Source: Natronoarchaeum rubrum (GTDB lineage: Archaea; Halobacteriota; Halobacteria; Halobacteriales; Natronoarchaeaceae). From it: 64,000 nucleotides of DNA. The stretch covers positions 192,462 through 256,461 of the forward strand of contig NZ_JANHDP010000007.1 in the NCBI RefSeq assembly GCF_024494695.1, read 5' to 3'. The position numbers and the translations under genes are program-made. The notes under the pieces are model-generated. The model did no database searches, was not told the origin of the DNA, and saw only the letters and a list, made by a program, of their open reading frames with translations. Below, in pieces: positions 9,163 through 17,605 of this stretch (positions are counted from its first letter, which is position 1; every line of letters begins with the position of its first letter).

Positions 9163-10183
9163 GGGTATCGAAAGATCGGTCGGTCGTCGCACTCGCCTCG
9201 CTCGACGCCGCTGCCGCCGGCTCGAACACCTCGGCCGAACGGGTCGTCGCGACGCCGTACTCCGCGTCGGCGACGGTCGCAGGAATCTCGCGGTCGGCGT
9301 AGCGCGATCGCAGGCTCGCGAGCACTGCGTCTCGGACGCAGGCCCGCGCCGCGGCGCCGATCGGCGTCCCGCTGCCGGAGAAGCGGGCGACGCTGTTCTC
9401 ACTGTCCGCGCCGCTGCCGGGTTCCGCAACCGCCGGACAGCCCACGATCACCGCGTCGGTCGTGGTCCCCGGGAACCCCGCCTCGCGCACCAGCGCGGCG
9501 GCCTTCGCCTCGGCGACCACCGCGACGAGGTTCGCGAGCGCGCCCTCGGTCAGCGTCCGGTCGGCGTACAACAGAACGTTGACCGTCCCCGGCCCGTGCT
9601 CGTCCGGGGAGCGGTCGCTCGCTCGGCTCGACGCCGCGTCGGCGTCCTCGCGCTCGTCCGGAAACAGCGCGGCCGGATTCGAGACGCCGGCGGTGGCGAC
9701 CGCCAGCACCGACGCGTTCGCGTCGGCGTCCGGATCGGCGTCGAGGCGCGCTGCCCGGGCGTGCTCCATCGCGACGCCGGTCAGCAGCGCCGGGCCGTCG
9801 GCGTCCTCGGGAGCGCCAGCGACCGAGGGCTCGCTGGACTCCCGTCCAGCGGCGTCCTGACGAGTCTGCGAGTCAGGGCTCGACGAGTCTCGCTCGTCGG
9901 CGTCCCGATGAGGCGAAGCCGAATCGGGGCTCGACGAACTCCGTTCGTCGGCGTCGAACGCCGCGGCGTCCAGCCGCTCGTCGACGTAGGCGTCGAGGTC
10001 GGTCCGGTCCCAGCCGGTTGGCACCGAGATATTGTACGCCGCGTCGGCGTCCCGGCGGCCGCCGCGCCAGCCCGTCGAGAGCCACGTCGCGCCGGGCGCT
10101 CGAAGCCGGAGGACGCCGTCGCGCACGTCGATCTCCGGCGTCGGCGCGGCGTCCCGATCGGAGATCGACCCGTCCTCAGCCAT
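9155..10183 (-). CDS. cbiZ: Adenosylcobinamide amidohydrolase
   Basis: A 342-residue protein, start chosen at the ATG ending at 10183 that overlaps the cobD stop. The C-terminal two thirds carry the CbiZ core (TVNVLLYADRTLTEGALAN, AAALVREAG, TDAVIVGCP, GTPIGAAARACVRDAV). CbiZ cleaves the aminopropanol linker from imported cobinamides to give cobyric acid, the archaeal salvage route. An unusual Ser/Asp-rich segment (about residues 80-125) holds two near-identical DADER-SSSSPDS type units encoded by imperfect palindromic DNA repeats; it probably lies in a loop. The overlap and co-direction with cobD and cobA indicate a shared transcript. Confidence 0.92.
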   Translation of the reverse strand: MAEDGSISDRDAAPTPEIDVRDGVLRLRAPGATWLSTGWRGGRRDADAAYNISVPTGWDRTDLDAYVDERLDAAAFDADERSSSSPDSASPHRDADERDSSSPDSQTRQDAAGRESSEPSVAGAPEDADGPALLTGVAMEHARAARLDADPDADANASVLAVATAGVSNPAALFPDEREDADAASSRASDRSPDEHGPGTVNVLLYADRTLTEGALANLVAVVAEAKAAALVREAGFPGTTTDAVIVGCPAVAEPGSGADSENSVARFSGSGTPIGAAARACVRDAVLASLRSRYADREIPATVADAEYGVATTRSAEVFEPAAAASSEASATTDRSFDTHE

Positions 10184-11186
10184 CTGCGAGCACCTCCAGC
10201 AGCCGGTCGTTGGCAGCTTCGTCTTTGACGGCCACTCGAATATGAGAATCCAGCCCGCGGAACGTCCGGGCGTCCCGCAGGGCGATGCCGGCGTCGCGGG
10301 CGCGATCGAGCAGGGTATCAACGTCCCGGTCGCCGCAGTCCAGCAGGAGGAACGGCGCGTCGGACGTGTGGACGTCGAACCGGTCGTCGAGCGCCTCCTC
10401 CAGTCGGGCGCGCTCGGCGGCGACGCGATCGCGCGTCTCGGCGACGAACGCGTCGTCGCGCAGGCAGTGCGCGCCGACCGCGGCGGCGGGCGTCCCAAGG
10501 TTCCAGGCTCGCCGGGCCGTCGCGAGGTCGTCGCGGCGCTCGCCGGTCGCCACCGCGAACCCCGCGCGGAGCCCGGGCAGGCCGAACAGCTTGGTCAGCG
10601 AGCGGGCGACGATCGCGCCCTCGTGGCCCGCAAGCGAGGGGCGGTCGGTGAAGCCGAGAAACGCTTCGTCGACCAGCAGCGGCGTCCCGGCGGCCGCGCA
10701 GCCGTCCGCGAACTCGTGGAGGGCGCCGGAGTCGTACGCGTCGCCCGTCGGGTTGTTGGGATTGCAGACGATCGCGAGATCGTACTCAGCGGGGTCGGCA
10801 TCGAGCAGCCGGTCGTGGGCGACGAACTCCGGCTCGGCGCCCTGCAGGCGCACCTCGCGGGCGTACTCGGCGAAGCTCGGCGCCGGAACGAGCGCACGAT
10901 CGCCCGCTTCCAGCGTGACCTCGATCGCGAGCCTGATCGCCGCCAGCCCGCCGGGCGTCGGGATGACCTGTTCGGGAGCACAGTCGACGTACTCGGCCGC
11001 GGCGGCGCGGAAATCGGGATACTCGTCGTCGGGGTACCGGCGCGAGCGCGAAAGCGCCTCGCGGTAGACCGCCTCGACGCCGTCGGGCGTCCGGGTGTTG
11101 ACGTTCGCGCTGAAGTCGAGCACGTTCGGGTCCGGCTCCCCGCCGTGGTGGACGCGCTCGCCGCGTCGGACGGCGTCAGGCTCCAC
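10176..11186 (-). CDS. cobD: Threonine-phosphate decarboxylase-like aminotransferase
   Basis: A 336-residue fold-type I PLP enzyme related to histidinol-phosphate aminotransferase. Visible motifs are [18 protein letters not shown], the cofactor-binding [20 protein letters not shown] and the PLP lysine in [15 protein letters not shown]. CobD makes (R)-1-aminopropan-2-ol phosphate from threonine phosphate for the nucleotide loop. The start is placed at the GTG ending at 11186 because a perfect Shine-Dalgarno GGAGGTGA sits 5 bases upstream inside the end of cobT. A GTG 9 bases further upstream is within that site and less likely. It overlaps both neighbours, indicating translational coupling. 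Confidence 0.9.
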   Translation of the reverse strand: MEPDAVRRGERVHHGGEPDPNVLDFSANVNTRTPDGVEAVYREALSRSRRYPDDEYPDFRAAAAEYVDCAPEQVIPTPGGLAAIRLAIEVTLEAGDRALVPAPSFAEYAREVRLQGAEPEFVAHDRLLDADPAEYDLAIVCNPNNPTGDAYDSGALHEFADGCAAAGTPLLVDEAFLGFTDRPSLAGHEGAIVARSLTKLFGLPGLRAGFAVATGERRDDLATARRAWNLGTPAAAVGAHCLRDDAFVAETRDRVAAERARLEEALDDRFDVHTSDAPFLLLDCGDRDVDTLLDRARDAGIALRDARTFRGLDSHIRVAVKDEAANDRLLEVLADG

Positions 11187-12252
11187 CGCCGTCACCTCCG
11201 AACGACGAATCGCCGATGCCGCCGGACGCCGAATCCTCGGCGTCGTCGGACACCGACGCGGCCGCGTCGACGTCCAGCCGATCGTACACCGCCGCGATCC
11301 GGTCGCGCACCGCCGCCATCGACGCGTCGGATCGATCGGCGAGCGCCAGCGCACCGCCCGTTCCGACGCCCTCCTTGGCTTCGCCGGCGACGTACCGGGC
11401 CATCGCGACGTGGTCCGACCGGTCGAAGCCGGGGTCGGTGACGGTGAGGTCGAGGTCGAACTCCCGGGCGGCGGCGTCCAGATCGACGTTCGGGTCGTCG
11501 TCGACGAACGACGTCGTCGCGAGCGAGAGCGGCACCTCGACCCCGGCGTGGCGCACCAGCGCGGCGGCGGCGACGAGCTGGGTGCCGCCGGCCAGCGTGA
11601 CCGCCGTGCCCGACGCCGCGGCGCCGATCGCCAGCCCCGCGACGGACGCCAGCACCGGATCGCCGACGCGTCGGATCGCCTCCACTGGATCGCCCGCGAG
11701 GTCGCCCGGCTCGACGCCGCTCTCTGCCAGCGCGTCGTCGACGACCCGGCGCTTGAGATCGGTGGGGTTCTCTGCGAGCGACGAGGAAACGCCGACCGAC
11801 TCGCCCAGCGCCGTCAGGACGCCGAGCGCCGTCGTCGTGCCGCCGGGGATCGTCTCGCCGATCAGCAGCTCGTCGTCGGGGAGCGCGCCCCCGAACTTGC
11901 GGGCCGCATCGACGGTCTCGCCGGCGTCCGGCACCGCGACCGGGTCGCGGACGTCCCGTCCCGGTCGGGCGTCGACGCCGACCGTCGGCGCGCCAGTCTC
12001 GGCGGCCAGCCCGGCGTCGACGACCGTGAGATCGAAGCCGACTGCCTCGCGGACCGCTCGCGTCAGGACCGCGGGCGTCGGGCAGCCGGTCGGGCTCACG
12101 GGGACGTGGTTGCCGGTGATCGGCCGGCCGTAGGCGACGATCTCGGCGTCGATCGCGGGCGTGTGGGCCATCAGCTCCCGCGTCGCGCCGGCCGCGCTGA
12201 TCCCCTCGATCCCGGCCGTGCGGGTCGATCCCGCCGCGAGGACGAGCCTCAC
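11176..12252 (-). CDS. cobT: Nicotinate mononucleotide-dependent phosphoribosyltransferase (archaeal CobT family)
   Basis: A 358-residue protein starting [17 protein letters not shown]. It matches the archaeal CobT-like family with the motifs [31 protein letters not shown], and a Gly-rich [15 protein letters not shown]. Bacterial CobT activates the lower-ligand base to an alpha-ribotide using nicotinate mononucleotide, and the archaeal homologue is assigned by context to the same step. The C-terminal 40 residues are Ser/Asp/Gly-rich and look disordered. The start overlaps the cobY stop by an ATGA, and the end overlaps cobD. The base activated here cannot be read from sequence. Confidence 0.88.
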   Translation of the reverse strand: MRLVLAAGSTRTAGIEGISAAGATRELMAHTPAIDAEIVAYGRPITGNHVPVSPTGCPTPAVLTRAVREAVGFDLTVVDAGLAAETGAPTVGVDARPGRDVRDPVAVPDAGETVDAARKFGGALPDDELLIGETIPGGTTTALGVLTALGESVGVSSSLAENPTDLKRRVVDDALAESGVEPGDLAGDPVEAIRRVGDPVLASVAGLAIGAAASGTAVTLAGGTQLVAAAALVRHAGVEVPLSLATTSFVDDDPNVDLDAAAREFDLDLTVTDPGFDRSDHVAMARYVAGEAKEGVGTGGALALADRSDASMAAVRDRIAAVYDRLDVDAAASVSDDAEDSASGGIGDSSFGGDGGGA

Positions 12253-12881
12253 AGCAGCGCCTCCGCGATTTCGGCGTCTCGCTTCCGGTTCACGTTCACA
12301 GCCAGCCGCGCGTCGTAGCTCAGAAACATGGTGTCAGTGCAAGTTGTCTCGTCGTCGGTCGCGACGTTGAGCCCGGTCGGGGCGAACTCGGCGGGGCGTG
12401 GAGAACTAGCTCCCGCCACGTCAGCGTCCAACTCCGCGGGATCGAACGCCGCGTCGACGCCGACGCCGAGCCGACGCTTGAGTTCCGCGGGGACGCAGAC
12501 GGTCAGCGCGCCGCCGTCGTGGGCCGCGAGCGCGGCGTCGACGAGGTCGGCGCCCAGCAGCGGGAGGTCGGCCGCGACCGTGAGAACGGGCGCGCCGATC
12601 TCGTCGAGCGCACTCCCGAGATCCGCGACGTACCCCTCGCCCGGCGTCTCGATCAGATCGACGCGGCCGTCGAGATGTTCGCGCGTCTCGGGTGCGGCGG
12701 GCGACACCGCGGCGTGAACGGCGTCGACCGCGCCGGCGTCGAGCGCGGCCAGCACCCGGTCGATCATCGGCCGTCCGCCGACTTCGAACAGCGGCTTCTC
12801 GATGCGGTCCTCGGGCGTCTCCCGATCGACCGACGCCGCGAGGCGGCGCCCCTCGCCGCCGCACATCACGAGAGCGTCCAC
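12249..12881 (-). CDS. cobY: Adenosylcobinamide-phosphate guanylyltransferase (archaeal type)
   Basis: A 210-residue nucleotidyltransferase. The N-terminus carries the sugar-nucleotidyltransferase-like signature [10 protein letters not shown] followed by [17 protein letters not shown], and a metal-binding [15 protein letters not shown]. CobY is the archaeal non-orthologous replacement for bacterial CobU and transfers GMP from GTP to cobinamide phosphate. The start is the GTG ending at 12881, 7 bases after GGAGGTG and within the end of cobS (16-base overlap); the first residues are then VDALVMCGG. An ATG within that motif would remove the first strand, so the GTG is preferred. Confidence 0.9.
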   Translation of the reverse strand: MDALVMCGGEGRRLAASVDRETPEDRIEKPLFEVGGRPMIDRVLAALDAGAVDAVHAAVSPAAPETREHLDGRVDLIETPGEGYVADLGSALDEIGAPVLTVAADLPLLGADLVDAALAAHDGGALTVCVPAELKRRLGVGVDAAFDPAELDADVAGASSPRPAEFAPTGLNVATDDETTCTDTMFLSYDARLAVNVNRKRDAEIAEALL

Positions 12882-13642
12882 GGGAGCACCTCCGGGAGGA
12901 TCGACCACGCGATCAGGCCGCCGTACAGCCCCGCCAGCCGTCCGAGTTCGTTGGTCGCGCCGAACGCGTCGCCGCCGACCCCGCCGAGCGCGCGGTTCGA
13001 CCAGCGCAGGACGGCGGCAGTCGCGACGAGCGCCCCGGCGAGCGCTCCAGTCGCGGCGGGACTCGGCCACGTCAGCGCGACGGCGGGCGCGGTGAGCAGC
13101 GCGGGAACGACGAGCGAGCGAGGACTGTTGATGGCCGTGAACGTCGAGCCCAGTCCGTCGTGGGGCGCGTCGCCCAGACAGGCCAGCGCAGCCATCCCGA
13201 GCTTCGCGCCGACCTCGGCGGCGACGACGATTCCGGCGGCGATCGACCAGGACAGCCCTGCGAGCGCGAGCGCCGCCAGCGCGAGGCCGGCGACGACCAG
13301 CGCGACCGCGAGGACGGCGCCGACACCGACGGTCGTGTCTTTCAGCACCTCGCGGCGGCGCTCGGGGTCGCCGTGGACGACCGCGGCGTCGCCCAGATCC
13401 GCGACGCCGTCGACGTGGTTGATTCCGGTCACGCCGTAGATCGCAACGACGTAGAGGAAGGCCCTCGCCGGGTCGGGCGCGGGGACGGCCAGCGCGAGCG
13501 CGGCCACGCCGCCGACGAGGTAACCTACCGGGAGAAACGCCGCCGGCGTCGCGGCGAAGGCGTCCCACGCGTCGGCGTCCCGGCCGGCCGGCAGCCGGGT
13601 GAGAAAGCCGATGGCGCCCGAGAGCGCTGGGAACCGGCTCAT
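12866..13642 (-). CDS. cobS: Adenosylcobinamide-GDP ribazoletransferase
   Basis: A 258-residue polytopic membrane protein starting MSRFPALSGAIGFLTRLPAG. It carries the CobS signature GINHVDGVADLGDA (metal-binding Asp residues), followed by DTTVGVGAVLAVAL and alternating hydrophobic helices. CobS joins adenosylcobinamide-GDP to alpha-ribazole or its phosphate to finish the cobamide, at the membrane. It lies between cbiB and cobY, overlapping both by 4 and 16 bases. The size and number of hydrophobic segments are normal for the family. Confidence 0.93.
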   Translation of the reverse strand: MSRFPALSGAIGFLTRLPAGRDADAWDAFAATPAAFLPVGYLVGGVAALALAVPAPDPARAFLYVVAIYGVTGINHVDGVADLGDAAVVHGDPERRREVLKDTTVGVGAVLAVALVVAGLALAALALAGLSWSIAAGIVVAAEVGAKLGMAALACLGDAPHDGLGSTFTAINSPRSLVVPALLTAPAVALTWPSPAATGALAGALVATAAVLRWSNRALGGVGGDAFGATNELGRLAGLYGGLIAWSILPEVLPWTLS

Positions 13643-14550
13643 GCCCAGACGAGCACCTCCCAGAGGATCGCGACGCCGTACGCCGCTAGCCCGGCGGAGC
13701 CGACCAGCGAGATCGCGCGCTCGGCGTCGTCGACCGTCGGGAGCGAGGCGACGCCGTTGAGCGTGTAGCTGCCGGGCTTCTCTAACTTGACTTGCAGCGC
13801 GCTGGCGACGGTGCCCATCGGCCAGCCGGAGTTCGGCGAGGGCGGCGCGTCGGCCCACCGGCGCGCGGCCAGCATCGGGTCGGGCGAGCGCGCGACGATC
13901 GTCAGCAACAGCGCGCTCAGGCGGGCGGGAAGCCACATCACGGCGTCGTCGAGTCGCGCGGAGAGCCAGCCGTGGGGTTTCGAGGGGTAGCCGAGCATCG
14001 AGTCGAGCGTGTTGACGGCCTTGACCCACGCCGCCGCGCCCGCGGCGAGGGCGAGCGACTCCGGCGCGAGCAGGGCGAACGCGCCCAGCGGGGCGACCAG
14101 CCCGTCCGCGAGGTTCTCCGCTGCGCTCTCGACCGCGGCGCTCCGCAGGTGGCCCGCCGAGAGGTCGGTCGCATCCCGTCCCGCCAGCGCGGGCAGCCGC
14201 TCGCGAGCGGCTTCGACGTCGGTATCGCTCGCCGCGACGACGCCCGCGGCCTCGTCGAGCAGCATCCGCAGGCTCGTCGTCGCGAACAGCGCGAGCCCCG
14301 CCAGGACGCCGCCGGCGACGGGATGCACGAGCGAGCCGAGCGCGACGACGCCGCCGACTGCCAGTCCGGCCGCGAGCGGACACAGCAGTGCGATCCAGAA
14401 GCTCACCGACCGCGGGAGCGTCCAGTCCCGATCCAGCGGCTCGATCAGGCGGCCGAACAGCGCGACCGGATGCAGGCTCGCGGGCGGCTCGCGGACGAGC
14501 CAGTCCAGCGCGGCCGCGAGCGCGATCGCGCCGGCGGCGATCAGCGACAC
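13639..14550 (-). CDS. cbiB: Adenosylcobinamide-phosphate synthase (membrane)
   Basis: A 303-residue membrane protein matching CbiB. Features include DWLVREPPASLHPVALFGRLI near the N-terminus, the conserved SAGHLRSAAVESAAENLADG loop, then NTLDSMLGYPSKPHGW and SPNSGWPMGTVASAL. CbiB condenses adenosylcobyric acid with aminopropanol (phosphate) made by CobD. The GTG start at 14550 overlaps the preceding HAD gene by 10 bases and the end overlaps cobS by 4. Several helices separate the conserved loops, as usual. No lesions were seen. Confidence 0.92.
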   Translation of the reverse strand: MSLIAAGAIALAAALDWLVREPPASLHPVALFGRLIEPLDRDWTLPRSVSFWIALLCPLAAGLAVGGVVALGSLVHPVAGGVLAGLALFATTSLRMLLDEAAGVVAASDTDVEAARERLPALAGRDATDLSAGHLRSAAVESAAENLADGLVAPLGAFALLAPESLALAAGAAAWVKAVNTLDSMLGYPSKPHGWLSARLDDAVMWLPARLSALLLTIVARSPDPMLAARRWADAPPSPNSGWPMGTVASALQVKLEKPGSYTLNGVASLPTVDDAERAISLVGSAGLAAYGVAILWEVLVWA

Positions 14551-15224
14551 GGCGATCCCTCCTCGGGGTCCGACCGCTCAGTCTCGGCGTCACGCCGCCC
14601 TGCCTCGGCGTCGAGCCGCTCCGGCACCGCCGACAGCGGAACGTCGTCGAGCGGGATCGCCGTCCCGCCGAGCCGCTCGATCCCGCCGTCGGTTCGCGAA
14701 TCGTCGCCGACGTGGACGAGCGCCTCGACGCCGACGTCCAGTTCGTCGGCGATCGCCGCGAACGCTCGCCGATCGGGCTTTCGCCACCCGCAGTCGACGC
14801 TGGCGACGACGGCGTCGAACACGGCCGGGTCGAGGGCCGAGCGGTCGAGGGCGCGCTCGACCAGCCCCGGGACGCTGCAGTTCGAGAGCACGCCGACCGG
14901 GCCGCGCTCGGCCGCCGCGTCGACCGCTGCGACCGCGCCCGAGCGCGTCCGGACCGGGCGGTCGAACGCCGCTACGACCGCCTCGCGGACGACGACATCC
15001 TCGGTGGCGTCGACGCCGCGACTCGCCAGTGCGGCGCGGACGTGCTCCGGCAGGGCGATTTCGGCGCCCTCCGGCGCGTCGACGTGCGGTTCCGCGTAGG
15101 CGGCCGGCCAGTCGTCGGGCACCGAGCCGCCGCGCTCTGCGAGTTCGCGAGCCACGGCGCGCGCCGGCGACGCCGGTCGTTCGGCGGCGACCAGCGTCCC
15201 GAATAGATCGAACGAGACTGCCAC
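14541..15224 (-). CDS. HAD-superfamily hydrolase, first gene of the cobalamin operon
   Basis: A 227-residue HAD hydrolase with all four motifs. Motif I is SFDLFGTLV, motif II is VLSNCS, motif III is the Lys in CGWRKPDRRAF and motif IV is VHVGDDSRTD. The cap region is helical, as in the phosphoglycolate-phosphatase/haloacid group. It is the first gene of the operon and overlaps cbiB. Cobalamin assembly needs removal of a phosphate from alpha-ribazole phosphate or the finished cobamide phosphate, and no CobC or CobZ is seen in this window. This HAD protein is therefore a candidate for that step; that assignment is inference. The GTG start is near TATA-like sequence in 15240-15310. Confidence 0.85.
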   Translation of the reverse strand: MAVSFDLFGTLVAAERPASPARAVARELAERGGSVPDDWPAAYAEPHVDAPEGAEIALPEHVRAALASRGVDATEDVVVREAVVAAFDRPVRTRSGAVAAVDAAAERGPVGVLSNCSVPGLVERALDRSALDPAVFDAVVASVDCGWRKPDRRAFAAIADELDVGVEALVHVGDDSRTDGGIERLGGTAIPLDDVPLSAVPERLDAEAGRRDAETERSDPEEGSPCR

Positions 15225-15336
15225 TGTCGACGGATTAGTGCAAGTCTACTTGAATACCGCGGTCGGCGTCGTCTGTTTGGTTATATTCATACTCACATGC
15301 GAAAATTTATTGGTCGGTGGGAGAACACCTCCGGCA
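15225..15336. promoter_or_regulatory. Divergent promoter region: cobalamin operon and MinD-like pair
   Basis: This 112-base AT-rich gap separates the minus-strand cobalamin operon from the plus-strand ATPase pair. An AAATTTATT box at about 15304-15312 lies roughly 25-30 bases before the ATG at 15337, as expected for a leaderless plus-strand transcript. Further AT-rich boxes (GGTTATATTCAT, about 15279-15290) could serve either strand. No long structured leader resembling a cobalamin riboswitch is visible. Confidence 0.55.
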
Positions 15337-16110
15337 ATGGTCGAGGCGTTCGCGGTCGCGAGCGGCAAGGGCGGCACGGGCAAGACCACCGCCACGCTGG
15401 CGCTCGGAATGGCGCTGGCCGAGGAGCACGACGTGACGGTCGTCGACACGGACACGGGGATGGCGAACCTCCTGTTCCACGCCGGCCTGTCCGACGTCGA
15501 GACGACGCTACACGATCTGCTCGTCGGGGACGCCGACGTGCCGGTCGCGGCGGCGACCTACGAACGCCACGGACTGCGCGTCGTGCCCTGCGGGACGAGC
15601 CTCGCGGGGTTCGAGGCGGCCGATCCCGAACGGCTCCGCGAGGTCGTCGCGACGCTGGCGGCCGACACCGACGTGTTGTTGCTGGACTCGCCGGCCGCGC
15701 TGGGCTCGAAGAGCGCCGTCCTGCCGATCGTGCTCGCCGACCGGACGATCGCGGTGCTGCAGCCGACGATCCCCGCGCTCAGCGACGGGCTCAAGGTCCA
15801 GGAGTACGCCCGCTCCTACGGCACGGGGTCGGCGGGCGTGGTGTTCAACCGCGTCCGCGAGCGATCGCGGGTCGACGCCGTCGCCGACCGGACGCGGGAG
15901 TACTTCGACGGGCCGATCCTCGGGCAGGTCCCCGAATCGACCGCCGCCGACGACGCCCGCGCCGCGGGCGAACCGCTGCTCGCGTACGCCCCCGACTCGC
16001 CCGCCGCGACGGCGTTTCGCGCGGCCGCCGACGAACTGACCGTCGACGACGGCGACTCCGGCGCGGTCGCCGACCGCTTTCGCAGCGCCGTCGTCCCCGA
16101 ACGGCCATGA
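15337..16110 (+). CDS. MinD/ParA-like deviant Walker ATPase
   Basis: A 257-residue P-loop ATPase from the ATG at 15337. The deviant Walker A with signature lysine is ASGKGGTGKTTATLALGMAL, followed by VVDTDTGMANLLFHAG and a Walker B region VLLLDSPAALG; switch II differs somewhat from canonical MinD. The family includes membrane-associated positioning ATPases (MinD) and partition proteins (ParA). Archaea carry many paralogues of mostly unknown cargo. The stop overlaps the start of the next gene (ATGA), so the two products are probably made together and may act as a pair. Confidence 0.85.
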   Translation: MVEAFAVASGKGGTGKTTATLALGMALAEEHDVTVVDTDTGMANLLFHAGLSDVETTLHDLLVGDADVPVAAATYERHGLRVVPCGTSLAGFEAADPERLREVVATLAADTDVLLLDSPAALGSKSAVLPIVLADRTIAVLQPTIPALSDGLKVQEYARSYGTGSAGVVFNRVRERSRVDAVADRTREYFDGPILGQVPESTAADDARAAGEPLLAYAPDSPAATAFRAAADELTVDDGDSGAVADRFRSAVVPERP

Positions 16111-16844
16111 AGCTCCCCCGCGGGCAGCTGGTCCGCTCGCGGGTCGTGTCGACCCCGGGCACGGCGATGGCGACGATGCTCGATCGCGGGCTCACCGGCT
16201 ACGCGCTGCTGGAACCGCAGGACGCCCTGCTGCTTGACGCCGACGAGCGCGGCGTCCTGACGTTCGAGGACGGCGTCCCGGTGCTGGCCTACCACACCGG
16301 AACCGACCGCGGCGGCGTCGAGGCGCTGGCCGATATCGCCGTGCCCGGCCCCTACAGCGTCGACGTGTTCGAGCTTTCTGCCGCCGACGTGGCCGACCTG
16401 CACGACACGCCCGAACTGACGGTTCCCCCGGGCATACCCGCCGAGCGCGTCGCCGGCGATCCGGACCTCGCGGATCGGACGCGGGAGCGGGCCCGCGCGC
16501 TCGGTCTGGACGACGCCGCGGGCGCTGACGCCGACGCGCCCGGTGCGGCCGAGGATCGGGACGATCCCGTCGCGACGTTTCTGGAGAACGGCGAGAAGAT
16601 CGACGCCATCCGCGAGCAAGCACGGGAGGAGGCCGAACAGCGCGCCCGGGAGTGGGGGCTGGCCGACGAGTTGGTCGACGGCGACGAACGGTCGGACGAA
16701 CAGCAGGATGCGGCCGACGCGACGAGCGAGCTGCCGAACCACGACGACCGGTCGCACGTCGGCCGGGAGGACGAACAATCGGGCGACGGCCGGGCGGACG
16801 AACGATCGGGCGACACGCTCACCGCTCGGGACGACGCCGACTGA
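16107..16844 (+). CDS. Partner of MinD-like ATPase, unknown function (possible PATAN/DUF4388-like module)
   Basis: A 245-residue protein translationally coupled to the MinD-like gene by an ATGA overlap. Residues about 1-110 form a compact domain with the pattern GVLTFEDGVPVLAYHTG...GVEAL, which resembles the small beta-rich modules of the DUF4388/PATAN type; this is a weak, by-eye resemblance. A conserved VPPGIPAERV turn follows. The C-terminal 90 residues are Glu/Asp/Arg-rich helix (IREQAREEAEQRAREW) and then a disordered acidic tail with repeated DER-S-D/E units. No membrane segment is present. Its function is unknown; co-expression suggests it is an effector or cargo adaptor of the ATPase. 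Confidence 0.6.
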   Translation: MKLPRGQLVRSRVVSTPGTAMATMLDRGLTGYALLEPQDALLLDADERGVLTFEDGVPVLAYHTGTDRGGVEALADIAVPGPYSVDVFELSAADVADLHDTPELTVPPGIPAERVAGDPDLADRTRERARALGLDDAAGADADAPGAAEDRDDPVATFLENGEKIDAIREQAREEAEQRAREWGLADELVDGDERSDEQQDAADATSELPNHDDRSHVGREDEQSGDGRADERSGDTLTARDDAD

Positions 16845-16847
16845 GTC

Positions 16848-17519
16848 TCACCGCTCCGTCGGCCCGTCCGCCTCGCCGATCACGAGCGTGTTCTCGATCA
16901 GGTTTCGATGCCCTCGCCGAAGCCGCTCGGAGAGCGCCTGATGGGAGATACCCAGCTCGTCGGCCAGCGCGTTCATCGGCTGCTCGCGCGGGATGTCGTA
17001 GAACCCTCGATCGTAGGCCGTCTCCAGGGTATCCAGCTGTTCGGCGGTCAGTCCGTACTGCCCCCGTCGGGTGGCGTCTTCGAGTTCGTAGATGCGCTCG
17101 ATGTCCAGCGAGAGCCCCTGCTGGTCGCAAAACTCGAACGTCGCCGACAGCGATTCCCGGTCGGTAAAGAGGATCCGGAGATGCCAGCCGTCGCCGTTGC
17201 CGTACGCCGAGAGGATCGTCCCCTCTTCCTCGGTCAGTACGTGCAGGATGAAGCGGATGTCCTCGACCCATTCCATCTGGTAGAGCCACTCCTCGTCGCT
17301 GTCGGCCAGCCGTGTGACGTTCGCGATCGAGCCGTCGTCGTCGAGCGCGCTCTCCAACTCGTCCTGTGCCGGCGCGCGCGCCGTCAGGAACGGGATCACG
17401 TCGTTGCTGCCGTGGGCGGCGACCCGCATCACCTCGAACTCGGCGTCGGGGACGGCGTCCAGGGTTTCGCGGAGGACGAACTCGTCGGTGGGAATGCGGA
17501 TCTCCGCGATCGTGCTCAT
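16848..17519 (-). CDS. Bat-type helix-turn-helix (HTH_10) transcriptional regulator
   Basis: A 223-residue protein with an N-terminal alpha/beta sensor-like domain of about 150 residues (MSTIAEIRIPTDEFVLRETL). The C-terminal HTH_10 domain begins at LTAEQLDTLETAYDRGFYDIP and continues ALADELGISHQALSERLRRG. This pairing is typical of bacterio-opsin-activator-like regulators of haloarchaea. A TATA-like CTTTATGG lies about 25 bases before the start. The gene is convergent with the MinD-like pair, with only a few bases between stops. The target genes are unknown. Confidence 0.85.
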   Translation of the reverse strand: MSTIAEIRIPTDEFVLRETLDAVPDAEFEVMRVAAHGSNDVIPFLTARAPAQDELESALDDDGSIANVTRLADSDEEWLYQMEWVEDIRFILHVLTEEEGTILSAYGNGDGWHLRILFTDRESLSATFEFCDQQGLSLDIERIYELEDATRRGQYGLTAEQLDTLETAYDRGFYDIPREQPMNALADELGISHQALSERLRRGHRNLIENTLVIGEADGPTER

Positions 17520-17605
17520 GCGTGCCGTACCACGAACCTCCCCATAAAGGCACGAACGGCTCGTTTCGCTGACGTACGGGGTTCTGATACGTTCGCGCGT
17601 CCGAT

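Noticed and set aside
8155..10228. Plus-strand frames over the cobA/cbiZ genes
   Set aside because: They oppose genes with clear motifs, and their products are Val/Arg-rich with no domain.
15225..15336. Cobalamin riboswitch ahead of the cob operon
   Set aside because: The region is short and AT-rich without the conserved B12-box or stems, and such riboswitches are not known in haloarchaea.
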